From Herbidospora mongoliensis (GTDB lineage: Bacteria; Actinomycetota; Actinomycetes; Streptosporangiales; Streptosporangiaceae): DNA of 64,000 nucleotides. The stretch lies in the NCBI RefSeq assembly GCF_001570545.1, contig NZ_BBXD01000013.1:124001-188000 (forward strand). The letters are read 5' to 3'. Made by a program: the position numbers and the translations under genes. Positions within the stretch are counted from its first letter, which is position 1. Each line of letters opens with the position of its first letter. Of this stretch, positions 1 to 7,232 are shown one piece after another. The notes below the pieces were generated by a model. The model saw only the letters and a list, made by a program, of their open reading frames with translations, was not told where the DNA came from and made no database searches.

Positions 1-1342
1 GCTCGAAGAAGGTGAGGAGGTCGTCTTCGTCGACGTCGGCCTTGTTGCCGACCCCGACGATGGCGGAGACCCCCATTCGGGTGGTGCGGCTGAAGCCCAG
101 GATCGCCATCCCGATGCCGCCGCTCTGCGAGGTCAGCGCGACGCTGCCGCGCACGTCGTAGGGGGTGCAGAAGGTCGCGCAGAGGTTCTCGGGCGTGTAG
201 TAGTAGCCGTAGATGTTGGGCCCGAGCATGCGCACGCCGTGTTTGCGGGCGATCTCGACGATCTCCTGCTGGCCCTCGACGTTGCCGGTCTCGGCGAAGC
301 CCGAGGGGATCATGATCGCCCCCGCGACGCCCTTCTCCCCGGCGGCCTCCAGGGCGGCCGGCACGAACGCGGCCGGAATGGCGAAGACCGCGACGTCGAT
401 CTCACCGGGCACGTCGGTGATGCTCCGGTAGGCGGGTAACCCGAGGATTTCCGTGGACTTCGGGTTGATCGGGTAGATGTTGCCCCGATAGCCACCGTTG
501 ATCAGGTTGCGCATGACCGAGTTGCCGATCTTGCCGTCTTCGCCGGAGGCGCCGATGACGGCGACGGCCCGGGGATGGAAGATGCGGTTCATCTTGGCCA
601 GGATCTCCTCGCGCGGGATGCGCGGGGTCTCCACGGGAGCCTCGGCCGACAGGATGATGCGCACGTCAGCGGCCACTGCGCCGTTCGCGGACGCGAAGAC
701 GGGGTTGAGGTCGGCCTCGGCGATCTCGGGGAAGTCGGCGACCAGCGCGCCGACGCGTTCGATCATGGTCGACAGGGCCGCCCGGTCGGCCGGTGCGGCT
801 CCGCGAACCCCACGCAGCACTTCGGCCGCCTTGATGTCATCCAGCATCGCCAGGGAATCATGCACTGTTAGGGGGGCGAGCCGGAAGGTCACGTCCTTTA
901 ACACTTCGACCAACGTTCCGCCCAGGCCGAAGGCGACCACCTTGCCGAACGTCGGGTCGGTCACCGCACCGATGATCACTTCGTGCCCGCCGCCGACCAT
1001 CTGCTGCACCTGGACGCCGTCGATGACGGCTCCGGCGTTGTAGGCGTGGGCGTTGGCCAGGATCTGCTCGTAGCCGGCGCGGACGGCCTCGGCCGAACTC
1101 ACGCCCACCAGGACGCCGCCGGCCTCGGTCTTGTGCAGGATGTCCGGGGAGACGATCTTCAGCACCACCGGGAACCCGATCGAGGCGGCCAGCGCGACGG
1201 CATCGTCGGCCGAGGTGGCCAGACCCTCACCTGGGGTCGCGATGCCATAGGCGTCGCAGACGCGCTTGCCCTCGGGGGCGGTCAGCGCGGTGCGCCCTTC
1301 GGCGCGCGCCTTGTCGAGGATCTCGCGAACCTCTGCCGACAT
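1..1342 (-). CDS. NDP-forming acyl-CoA synthetase (acetate--CoA ligase family), C-terminus beyond window
   Basis: The gene starts at ATG 1342 and stays open to the window edge, giving 447 visible codons. The N-terminal ~220 residues are an ATP-grasp domain (LKIVSPDILHKTEAGGV, AFGLGGTLVEVLKDV, ADLNPVF). A CoA-binding Rossmann domain follows from about residue 245 (AVIGASGEDGKIGNS), then the start of a succinyl-CoA-ligase-like domain (TSQSGGIG). Family members make acyl-CoA from acid, CoA and ATP or ADP. The ATP-grasp-first order is permuted relative to the classical alpha-beta arrangement but occurs in this family. One base separates it from the frc stop codon (TGACATG), so translation is probably coupled. 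The substrate cannot be read from the sequence; context suggests the acid or CoA partner of the neighbouring CoA-transferase and lyase. Confidence 0.9.
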   Translation of the reverse strand, partial: MSAEVREILDKARAEGRTALTAPEGKRVCDAYGIATPGEGLATSADDAVALAASIGFPVVLKIVSPDILHKTEAGGVLVGVSSAEAVRAGYEQILANAHAYNAGAVIDGVQVQQMVGGGHEVIIGAVTDPTFGKVVAFGLGGTLVEVLKDVTFRLAPLTVHDSLAMLDDIKAAEVLRGVRGAAPADRAALSTMIERVGALVADFPEIAEADLNPVFASANGAVAADVRIILSAEAPVETPRIPREEILAKMNRIFHPRAVAVIGASGEDGKIGNSVMRNLINGGYRGNIYPINPKSTEILGLPAYRSITDVPGEIDVAVFAIPAAFVPAALEAAGEKGVAGAIMIPSGFAETGNVEGQQEIVEIARKHGVRMLGPNIYGYYYTPENLCATFCTPYDVRGSVALTSQSGGIGMAILGFSRTTRMGVSAIVGVGNKADVDEDDLLTFFE

Positions 1343-1343
1343 G

Positions 1344-2570
1344 TCAGATCACTCCGTTCGTCTTCAGCTCGGCCAGCTCATCGGCCGTGACCCCGAGCCG
1401 CGTGAAAATCTCGTGGTTGTGCTCTCCGAGCAGCGGCGGAGTGGTGATGTCGACCGGGGAGTCGGAGAGCTGGAGGGGGCTGCCGACCGTCGTGAACTCC
1501 CCGCGTGCGGGGTGGGCGACGGTGACGACCGCGCCCTCCGCGCGCAGCGACTCGTCGTCGATGAGTTCGGCGGTGGACAGGATCGGCCCGCACGGCACGT
1601 TGGCCGCGTTGAGCCGGTCGAGGACGGTCCATTTGTCGTGCTGGCTCGACCACTCTTCGATGAGCTGGAACATCTTGTCGAGCTTGGTGAGCCGCGCCTC
1701 GGGGGTGGCCCACTCGGGGTCGTCGGCCAGCTCGGGCCGGCCGATGATCTCGGAGACGGGCCTCCAGCCGACGGGCTGGACGATGACGTAGATGTAGTCG
1801 TTGGGGCCGCCGGGCGCGCACCTGACCGCCCAGCCGGGCTGGCCGCCGCCGGAGGCGTTGCCCGAACGCGGCACCTCGGAGCCGAAGGTGCGGTTCGGAT
1901 ACTCCTTCAGCGCGCCGTGGGCCAGCCGCTGCTGGTCGCGCAGCTTGACCCGGCACAGGTTGAGCACGGCGTGCTGCATGGCGACCTGCACCCGCTGCCC
2001 CTGGCCGCTGGACTCGCGCTGGTAGAGCGCGGCCAGGATGCCGGCCACGGCGTGGACGCCGGTGCCCGAGTCGCCGATCTGCGCGCCCGTCGCCAGCGGC
2101 GGGCCCTCTTCGAACCCGGTCGTGGCCATCGAGCCGCCCATCGCCTGGGCGATCACCTCGTAGGCCTTGAAGTCGGCGTAGCGGCCGGCGCCGAAGCCCT
2201 TGATCGAGGCGTAGATCAAGCGGGGGTTGAGCTCGCGCAGGCGCTCCCACGGGAAGCCCATGCGGTCGACCGCGCCGGGGCCGAAGTTCTCCACCAGGAT
2301 GTCGGACTCCTGGACGAGCTTGACGAACAGCTCCTTGCCGCGCTGGCTCTTCATGTTCAGCGTGATGCTGCGCTTGTTGCAGTTGAGCATCGTGAAGTAG
2401 AGGCTGTCGACGCCCGGCAGGTCACGCAGCTGGCTGCGGGTGATGTCGCCGGTGGGAGCCTCCAGCTTGACGACGTCGGCGCCGAGCCACGCGAGCAGCT
2501 GCGTGGCGGACGGGCCCGACTGCACATGGGTCATGTCGAGGACGCGGACGCCCTCCAAGGCCTTGGGCAT
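1344..2570 (-). CDS. frc: Formyl-CoA:oxalate CoA-transferase-like class III CoA-transferase
   Basis: The product is 408 aa, a usual length for class III (CaiB/BaiF) CoA-transferases. From memory it closely tracks E. coli Frc/YfdW: VQSGPSATQLLAWLGADV near residue 16, LYFTMLNCNKRSI, the catalytic Asp in QIGDSGTG, LCRVKLRDQQRL, and the glycine loop in SGGGQPGW. The family forms acyl-aspartyl anhydride intermediates and moves CoA from formyl-CoA to oxalate. It sits 8 bp downstream of the ThDP lyase and 1 bp before the acyl-CoA synthetase, so the three form one transcript. The Frc motifs are strong, but because the neighbouring lyase is not a typical oxalyl-CoA decarboxylase, the acceptor could be another carboxylate. 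ATG 2570 is chosen because the family starts with this LEGVRVLD segment. Confidence 0.9.
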   Translation of the reverse strand: MPKALEGVRVLDMTHVQSGPSATQLLAWLGADVVKLEAPTGDITRSQLRDLPGVDSLYFTMLNCNKRSITLNMKSQRGKELFVKLVQESDILVENFGPGAVDRMGFPWERLRELNPRLIYASIKGFGAGRYADFKAYEVIAQAMGGSMATTGFEEGPPLATGAQIGDSGTGVHAVAGILAALYQRESSGQGQRVQVAMQHAVLNLCRVKLRDQQRLAHGALKEYPNRTFGSEVPRSGNASGGGQPGWAVRCAPGGPNDYIYVIVQPVGWRPVSEIIGRPELADDPEWATPEARLTKLDKMFQLIEEWSSQHDKWTVLDRLNAANVPCGPILSTAELIDDESLRAEGAVVTVAHPARGEFTTVGSPLQLSDSPVDITTPPLLGEHNHEIFTRLGVTADELAELKTNGVI

Positions 2571-2578
2571 TCCGCTCC

Positions 2579-4261
2579 CTACTTGTACATCGTCTGGTTC
2601 ATGGTCCCGGGGGCGTAGACCTCCGGGTCGACCCACACGTTGATCAGCGCGGGCTTGCCCGACTCGCGGGCGCGCTCGAGCGCGGGGCGGATGTCGGCGG
2701 GGTCGCGGACCTCTTCGCCGTGGCCGCCGAGCATGCGGGCGAACTCGTCGTAGCGGACGTCGCCGAGGGTGTTGCCGACGCGGCCGCGGTTCTCGCCGTA
2801 TTTGGCGGCCTGGCCGTAGCGGATCTGGTTCATCGACGAGTTGTTGCCGATGACGCCGATGAACGGCAGGTTGAACCGGACCATCGTCTCGAAGTCCCAC
2901 CCGGTGAGGGAGAAGGCGCCGTCGCCGAACAGGCACAGCACCTCCTTGTCGGGCTCGGCGTATTTGGCGGCCATCGCGAAGGCGACGCCGACGCCGAGGG
3001 TGCCGAGGGGGCCCGGGTCCATCCAGTGGCCTGGCGACTTGGGCTGCACGACCTGGCCGGAGAAGGTGACGATGTCGCCGCCGTCGCCGATGTAGATGGT
3101 GTCTTCGGTCAGGAACTCGTTGATCTCGTGGACCAGCCGGTAGGGGTCGATGGGCTGGGCGGACGACAGCTGGCGCGGCAGGCGCTTCTGGAAGGCCTGG
3201 TTCTCGACCGTGCGCAGCTCCTCGAGCCACACCTTGCGCTTGGCGGCGCCGGTGTCGACCCGGCCGGAGGCGGCCTGCGCGGCGGCGGCCAGGATCAGCC
3301 CCGCGTCGCCGACGATGCCCAGGTCGATGTCGCGGTTCTTGCCGACCGTGCGGTAGTCGAGGTCGATCTGCACGACCGACGCCGAGGGGGACAGCCGCTT
3401 GCCGTAGCCCATGCGGAAGTCGAACGGAGTGCCGACGATGATGATCAGGTCGGCCTCGTTGAACGCGTAGCGCCGCGACAGCTGGAAGTGGTGGGGGTCG
3501 CCGGGCGGGAGGGTGCCCCGGCCGCTGCCGTTCATGTAGGCGGGGACGTTGAGGGCGCGGACGAAATCGATCGCGGCGTCGGTGCCGCGGGTCGTCCAGA
3601 CCTGGCTGCCGAGGAGCACGCAGGGCTTCTCGGAGTGGACGAGCAGGTCGGCCAGGCGCTCGATCGCGTCGGGGTCGCCGGCCTGGCGGGTGGAGGCGCG
3701 GTAGCGACCGGCCTGGGGGATGCGGGCCTTCTCCAGCGGCACGCTGGCGTCGAGCACGTCGCGCGGGATCTCCAGGAACGACGGGCCGGGCGCGCCGTTG
3801 TAGCACTCACGGAAGGCCATCGACACGATGTCGGCGACCCGCTCGGTCGACGGGACGGTCGCGGCGAACTTGGTGATCGGCGTCATCATGTCGACGTGGG
3901 GCAGGTCCTGCAGCGAGCCCATCTTGTGCTGGCTCAGGGCGCCCTGGCCGCCGATCAGCAACATCGGGCTCTCGGCGCGGAAGGCGTTGGCCACGCCCGT
4001 CACCGCGTCGGTGGTGCCGGGGCCCGCGGTGACCACGGCGCAGCCGGGCTTGCCGGTGATGCGTGCGTAGCCGTCGGCCGCGTGGGCGGCGACCTGCTCG
4101 TGGCGCACGTCGATCACGTCGATGCCCTCGTCGACACAGCCGTCGTAGATGTCGATGATGTGGCCGCCGCAGAGGGTGAAGATCACGTCGATCCCCTCCG
4201 CCTTGAGCGCCTTCGCGACCAGGTGACCTCCGGAGATCTGGTCCGGGGCTGGTTCCGTCAT
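2579..4261 (-). CDS. Thiamine-diphosphate lyase, ILVBL/2-hydroxyacyl-CoA lyase-like (acetolactate synthase superfamily)
   Basis: The product is 560 aa with the three domains of ThDP enzymes. The Pyr domain has the catalytic Glu in DVRHEQVAAHAADGYAR, a central domain follows, and the PP domain has the Mg/ThDP motif GDGAFSLTGWDFETMVRFN ending in GNN. Motifs such as FTLCGGHI, TAGPGTTD and WMDPGPLGTLGVGVAFA resemble human ILVBL/HACL2 and mycobacterial Rv1820. They do not match canonical oxalyl-CoA decarboxylase, whose DYEELDQ segment is replaced by GSLQDLPHVD. Position beside frc points to a CoA-thioester substrate, either oxalyl-CoA (decarboxylation) or a 2-hydroxyacyl-CoA (cleavage to formyl-CoA and aldehyde). 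A GAGAGGA Shine-Dalgarno lies about 10 bp before ATG 4261. It is the first gene of the minus-strand operon. Confidence 0.85.
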   Translation of the reverse strand: MTEPAPDQISGGHLVAKALKAEGIDVIFTLCGGHIIDIYDGCVDEGIDVIDVRHEQVAAHAADGYARITGKPGCAVVTAGPGTTDAVTGVANAFRAESPMLLIGGQGALSQHKMGSLQDLPHVDMMTPITKFAATVPSTERVADIVSMAFRECYNGAPGPSFLEIPRDVLDASVPLEKARIPQAGRYRASTRQAGDPDAIERLADLLVHSEKPCVLLGSQVWTTRGTDAAIDFVRALNVPAYMNGSGRGTLPPGDPHHFQLSRRYAFNEADLIIIVGTPFDFRMGYGKRLSPSASVVQIDLDYRTVGKNRDIDLGIVGDAGLILAAAAQAASGRVDTGAAKRKVWLEELRTVENQAFQKRLPRQLSSAQPIDPYRLVHEINEFLTEDTIYIGDGGDIVTFSGQVVQPKSPGHWMDPGPLGTLGVGVAFAMAAKYAEPDKEVLCLFGDGAFSLTGWDFETMVRFNLPFIGVIGNNSSMNQIRYGQAAKYGENRGRVGNTLGDVRYDEFARMLGGHGEEVRDPADIRPALERARESGKPALINVWVDPEVYAPGTMNQTMYK

Positions 4262-4282
4262 CAGGGCCGTCCTCTCAAAGAC

Positions 4283-4302
4283 GTTCTGTCAGAACGTTCT
4301 GA
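4283..4302. promoter_or_regulatory. Overlapping palindromes, TetR-type operator candidate
   Basis: Three alternating half-sites are visible: GTTCTG-T-CAGAAC (4283-4295) overlapping TCAGAACGTTCTGA (4289-4302). Both are perfect palindromes sharing the middle CAGAAC. They lie 22-41 bp upstream of the lyase ATG, where a repressor would block initiation or elongation. AGAACGTTCT-like sites are typical of TetR-family regulators of acyl-CoA metabolism. The regulator is not identified in the window. Confidence 0.5.
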
Positions 4303-4322
4303 ATTGCGTCTACGCCATACTG

Positions 4323-4333
4323 CATACCGTATG
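4323..4333. promoter_or_regulatory. CATAC-C-GTATG operator, lyase side
   Basis: This is a perfect 11-bp palindrome with a single central base, 62-72 bp upstream of the lyase start. A close copy occurs at 4820-4830 beside the divergent gene, which suggests one regulator controls both transcripts. The shape resembles GntR/FadR-family sites, but that assignment is a guess. Confidence 0.5.
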
Positions 4334-4406
4334 AGGATTATGGTTACCCCCGAGATCTGAGGATGTCCATACCTTTCCGGCGGGTTACAAGATTTCGAAC
4401 TGGTTA

Positions 4407-4790
4407 CTAGGCCGGGACGGCCAGTGACTCCACCGGCCCGCCCGCCCAACCCGGGGGAACGACGGCCAGGGCATCGGCCATCGCCACGTCACGCAGGCAT
4501 CGGGGCCGGTCAGCGCCCACGGGGATGACCCCGCGCGCCGATCTCCGGACCGGCGCCGGCCGAGTGTCGCGGGAATGACGCGCGGTCAGGCACGTCGTCC
4601 CCCGCCGCCTGGTGTGCGCGCCCGGCTCACCGGATCCGCCGATCAGCAGGAGCGCCTTCTCGGCCGTGTACGGCACCACGAAGGTGACCCCGCCTGGGAT
4701 CACCAACCCCGACAGCTGTCTCCACGGCCTCACCCGGGTCGAGCGGCAGGTCACTGACCTGCGCGGAAGGTGGATGCGAGAGCACGGTCA
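4407..4790 (-). pseudogene. Possible decayed moeA-like C-terminal fragment
   Basis: A minus-strand ORF from ATG 4790 (MTVLSHPPSAQVSDLPL...) runs to a stop at 4627. An overlapping frame then continues to 4407 and ends VAMADALAVVPPGWAGGPVE. That tail resembles the C-terminal subdomain of molybdopterin molybdenumtransferase (MoeA), in which a small residue run ADALAVVP is followed by a charged strand. If so, the frame is broken by a shift around 4690-4710 and only the tail remains. The resemblance is short and from memory. The alternative is that the region is simply non-coding. Confidence 0.25.
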
Positions 4791-4819
4791 TGGGTTGGCC
4801 TCCTTGACGACGCTGCTGC

Positions 4820-4830
4820 CATACCGTATA
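4820..4830. promoter_or_regulatory. CATAC-C-GTATA operator, dehydrogenase side
   Basis: This near-perfect copy of the 4323-4333 palindrome differs at the last base and is followed by another partial repeat (ACCGAATGC). It lies 35-45 bp upstream of GTG 4865, roughly over the expected promoter. Confidence 0.45.
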
Positions 4831-4864
4831 CCGAATGCACTGTCGACGCGAGAACGGAGCTAGT

Positions 4865-5848
4865 GTGAAGGTCGCTGTTCTTGGCGCCGGCGCCATCGGC
4901 GCGTATGTGGGGGCCGCCCTGCATCGCGCCGGCGTCGAGGTCCATCTCATCGCCCGCGGGGAACATCTCGCGGCCATGCGTGAGTCAGGCGTGCGCGTGC
5001 TCAGCCCACGCGGTGACTTCACCGCCCACCCGCACGTCACCGACGATCCCCGCGAGGTCGGCCCGGTCGACCACGTCTTCCTCGGCCTGAAAGCCAACTC
5101 CTACGCTGCGGCCGGTCAGATGATCGCGCCGATGCTCCACGACTCCACCAGCGTCATCGCCGCCCAGAACGGCATCCCGTGGTGGTATTTCCACCGACTC
5201 GGCGGCTCCTACGACGGCTACCGCATCGAGAGCGTCGACCCCGGCGGCTCGGTGACCGAGGCCCTCTCCCTTGACCGCGCGATCGGGTGCGTCGTCTACG
5301 CCGCCACCGAGATCGAGGCCCCCGGCGTGATCCGCCACCTTGAGGGAACCCGCTTCTCCATCGGCGAACCCAGCGGCGAACTGACCGCCAGGTGCGTCGA
5401 GTTCAGCAACGCCATGGTCGCCGGCGACCTCAAGTGCCCGGTCGAGGCCGACCTCCGCAACGACATCTGGGTCAAGCTGATGGGCAACGTCGCGTTCAAC
5501 CCGATCAGCGCGCTCGCGCGGGCCACGATGGCGGGCATCTGCCGCCACGACGGCGCCCGGGGCCTGGTCAGAACCATGATGGAAGAGACGGTCGCGGTGG
5601 CCAAGGCGGTCGGCTGCGACCCTCACATCTCGATCGACCGGCGTCTTGCCGGGGCCGAGAAGGCCGGCGAGCACAAGACGTCCACCCTCCAGGACCTGGA
5701 GAAGGGCAAGCCGCTCGAACTCGACGTGCTACTCGCCGCCGTGGTCGAACTGGCCGACCTGACCAAGACACCGGTGCCGACCCTGCGTGCGATCCATGCC
5801 GTCACCGACCTCCTTGACACTCAGACACGACTCATGAGAACCGCATGA
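4865..5848 (+). CDS. Ketopantoate reductase-family 2-oxoacid/2-hydroxyacid dehydrogenase
   Basis: The product is 327 aa, matching the PanE/ApbA family. It has an N-terminal NAD(P) Rossmann fold with GAGAIG at residues 7-12 and an RGEHL arginine after beta-2. The helical C-terminal domain carries the family's catalytic-lysine segment VKLMGNVAFNPISAL. GTG 4865 is chosen because GGAG lies 5 bp upstream; an earlier ATG at 4835 has no ribosome site and would add residues before the nucleotide motif. The gene is not beside panB, panC or panD here. It is divergent from the CoA-transferase/lyase operon and shares an operator with it, so a role in interconverting a 2-oxoacid and 2-hydroxyacid of that pathway is more likely than pantothenate synthesis. 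That role is inference. Confidence 0.8.
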   Translation: MKVAVLGAGAIGAYVGAALHRAGVEVHLIARGEHLAAMRESGVRVLSPRGDFTAHPHVTDDPREVGPVDHVFLGLKANSYAAAGQMIAPMLHDSTSVIAAQNGIPWWYFHRLGGSYDGYRIESVDPGGSVTEALSLDRAIGCVVYAATEIEAPGVIRHLEGTRFSIGEPSGELTARCVEFSNAMVAGDLKCPVEADLRNDIWVKLMGNVAFNPISALARATMAGICRHDGARGLVRTMMEETVAVAKAVGCDPHISIDRRLAGAEKAGEHKTSTLQDLEKGKPLELDVLLAAVVELADLTKTPVPTLRAIHAVTDLLDTQTRLMRTA

Positions 5849-6143
5849 AACGGGATCAACCGATTCCGGCGATCACCTTGGGAGAACCTTTGACGTCCGC
5901 CTCAGCGAGGGAGCGGACCAACGCGTCGTCGTGAATGGTCCCATTGGGTCAGGGGCATGACTCGCGGACCCCTTTCACGATGGCGACGGGATGCCGGATG
6001 GCGACGTTCGCCCCCTCGTCACCGGCATCCCGGATGCGTATTTCGTCCCTTACGTGAACTTTAGAATCTCTTAGCCGTCTTCGGTCACTGATTAGGGGAT
6101 CACTCTCCGTGTCAATGACGTGACGAACCGGAGGGGCTAACAG
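5849..6143. other. 295-bp intergenic region, possible short coding relic
   Basis: On the minus strand, codons at about 5856-5941 read TIHDDALVRSLAEADV... and end at a stop at 5856. This looks protein-like but has a stop immediately upstream, so it may be the tail of a lost gene. The right part, up to GGAGGGG at about 6131, is the leader of the deacetylase gene. Confidence 0.3.
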
Positions 6144-7163
6144 ATGCGAGTCGCGGCGACTGTCGGATTGATCGTGCTGGCCGGGTGTGTGGCATGTGGC
6201 GCCAACCAGGACCAGAAGCCCGCGACGACGGTGCAGGTCAAACCGGCGGCGATCAAGCCCGTGAGCGCGGCCAACGCCAAGGCTGTCAAGGCCAACGAAC
6301 TGGGCCAGATCCCGGTCCTGATGTATCACCGCATCATCGAGAACCCGGCCACCCAGGACGACCGCACACCCAAGCAGTTCCGCACCGAGCTCGAGCGGCT
6401 GGCCAAGGAAGGCTACGTGCCGGTCACGGCGGCCGAATATGTGACCGGGAAGATCGACATTCCGGCCGGGAAGCACCCGGTCGTGCTGACCTTCGACGAC
6501 TCGTCGCCGTCGCAGGTCACCCTCGACGGGACCGGCACCCCGGCGAAGGACACGGCGGTGGCGATCCTGCTGGAGGCGGGGGCGAAGCATCCGGGCTTCC
6601 GCCCCGTGGCGACCTTCTATGTGACGCGGGACATGTTCGGCAAGAGCAGCCAGTCCGAGCAGGCGCAGATCATCGCCTGGCTCAAGCAGCACGGCTTCGA
6701 GCTCGGCAACCACACGAAAGACCACACCAACCTGATGGGCAAGCCGAAGCAGGTCGTGATCGACGAGGTCACCAACGGCCACAAGCTGATCACCGACCTC
6801 AACGGCGGCCCGGTGGTCACCCTGGCGCTCCCCTACGGCAACCAGCCGAAGACGAAGGAGTGGGCGCTCAAGGGCAATGAGAAGGGAGTGAAGTACAACT
6901 ACTCCGGCGTGTTCCTGGCGGGCTACATGCCGGCCCAGTCGCCGTTCAGCAGCGCGTTCGACGCGCTGGGCATCCCGCGCATCCGGTCGATGGACAAGAA
7001 GGGCGACTGCGCGAAGTTCTGCTCGACGGGCTGGCTCGACTGGCTGAAGGACAACCCGGGCGAGCGCTACACCAGCGACGGCGACGCGCGCACGGTCGCG
7101 TTCCCGAAGTTCCAGGAGACGATGCTGGCGCCGGGCGCGAAGACAAAGGCACTCGCCTACTAA
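6144..7163 (+). CDS. Lipoprotein polysaccharide deacetylase (NodB/CE4 family)
   Basis: The product is 339 aa. The N-terminus is a lipoprotein signal with lipobox LAGC at residues 12-15, so the protein should be anchored to the outer face of the membrane. After a Lys/Ala-rich linker comes a CE4 domain: VLMYHRI near 58, the catalytic/metal aspartates in LTFDD at 117-119, the metal histidines in GNHTKDH (190 and 194), and ALPYGNQPK. Family enzymes remove N- or O-acetyl groups from cell-wall or capsular polysaccharide; the substrate here is unknown. An AACCGGAGGGGC ribosome site precedes ATG 6144. The following gene is an L,D-transpeptidase, so both probably act on the envelope. Confidence 0.88.
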   Translation: MRVAATVGLIVLAGCVACGANQDQKPATTVQVKPAAIKPVSAANAKAVKANELGQIPVLMYHRIIENPATQDDRTPKQFRTELERLAKEGYVPVTAAEYVTGKIDIPAGKHPVVLTFDDSSPSQVTLDGTGTPAKDTAVAILLEAGAKHPGFRPVATFYVTRDMFGKSSQSEQAQIIAWLKQHGFELGNHTKDHTNLMGKPKQVVIDEVTNGHKLITDLNGGPVVTLALPYGNQPKTKEWALKGNEKGVKYNYSGVFLAGYMPAQSPFSSAFDALGIPRIRSMDKKGDCAKFCSTGWLDWLKDNPGERYTSDGDARTVAFPKFQETMLAPGAKTKALAY

Positions 7164-7232
7164 AGGATCATCTTTCCGCCAAGATCGGCTAAGTCCGGTC
7201 TGTTCGGTGATCATCCTGGGAATTTCGCCCCC

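Larger units (their letters stand above)
4262..4864. other. 603-bp divergent intergenic region with operators and a decayed reading frame
   Basis: This gap separates the lyase operon (minus) from the dehydrogenase (plus). It holds overlapping GTTCTG/CAGAAC half-sites just upstream of the lyase, two copies of a CATAC-C-GTAT element near the two promoters, and a minus-strand stretch that may be a relic gene. I see no intact gene in it. Confidence 0.6.

Noticed and set aside
1344-3806. A long minus-strand frame joining frc to upstream sequence as an 820-aa fusion
   Set aside because: The extra N-terminal part lies in the wrong frame of the lyase gene; Frc begins at ATG 2570 with its normal N-terminus.
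2579-4261. Calling this gene oxc (oxalyl-CoA decarboxylase)
   Set aside because: The position next to frc suggests it, but the oxalyl-CoA-binding segment DYEELDQ is replaced by GSLQDLPHVD and other motifs follow ILVBL/HACL2. I left the symbol blank.
4612-4863. Plus-strand 83-codon frame before the dehydrogenase
   Set aside because: It has no ribosome site, runs over the operator at 4820-4830, and its composition is not protein-like.
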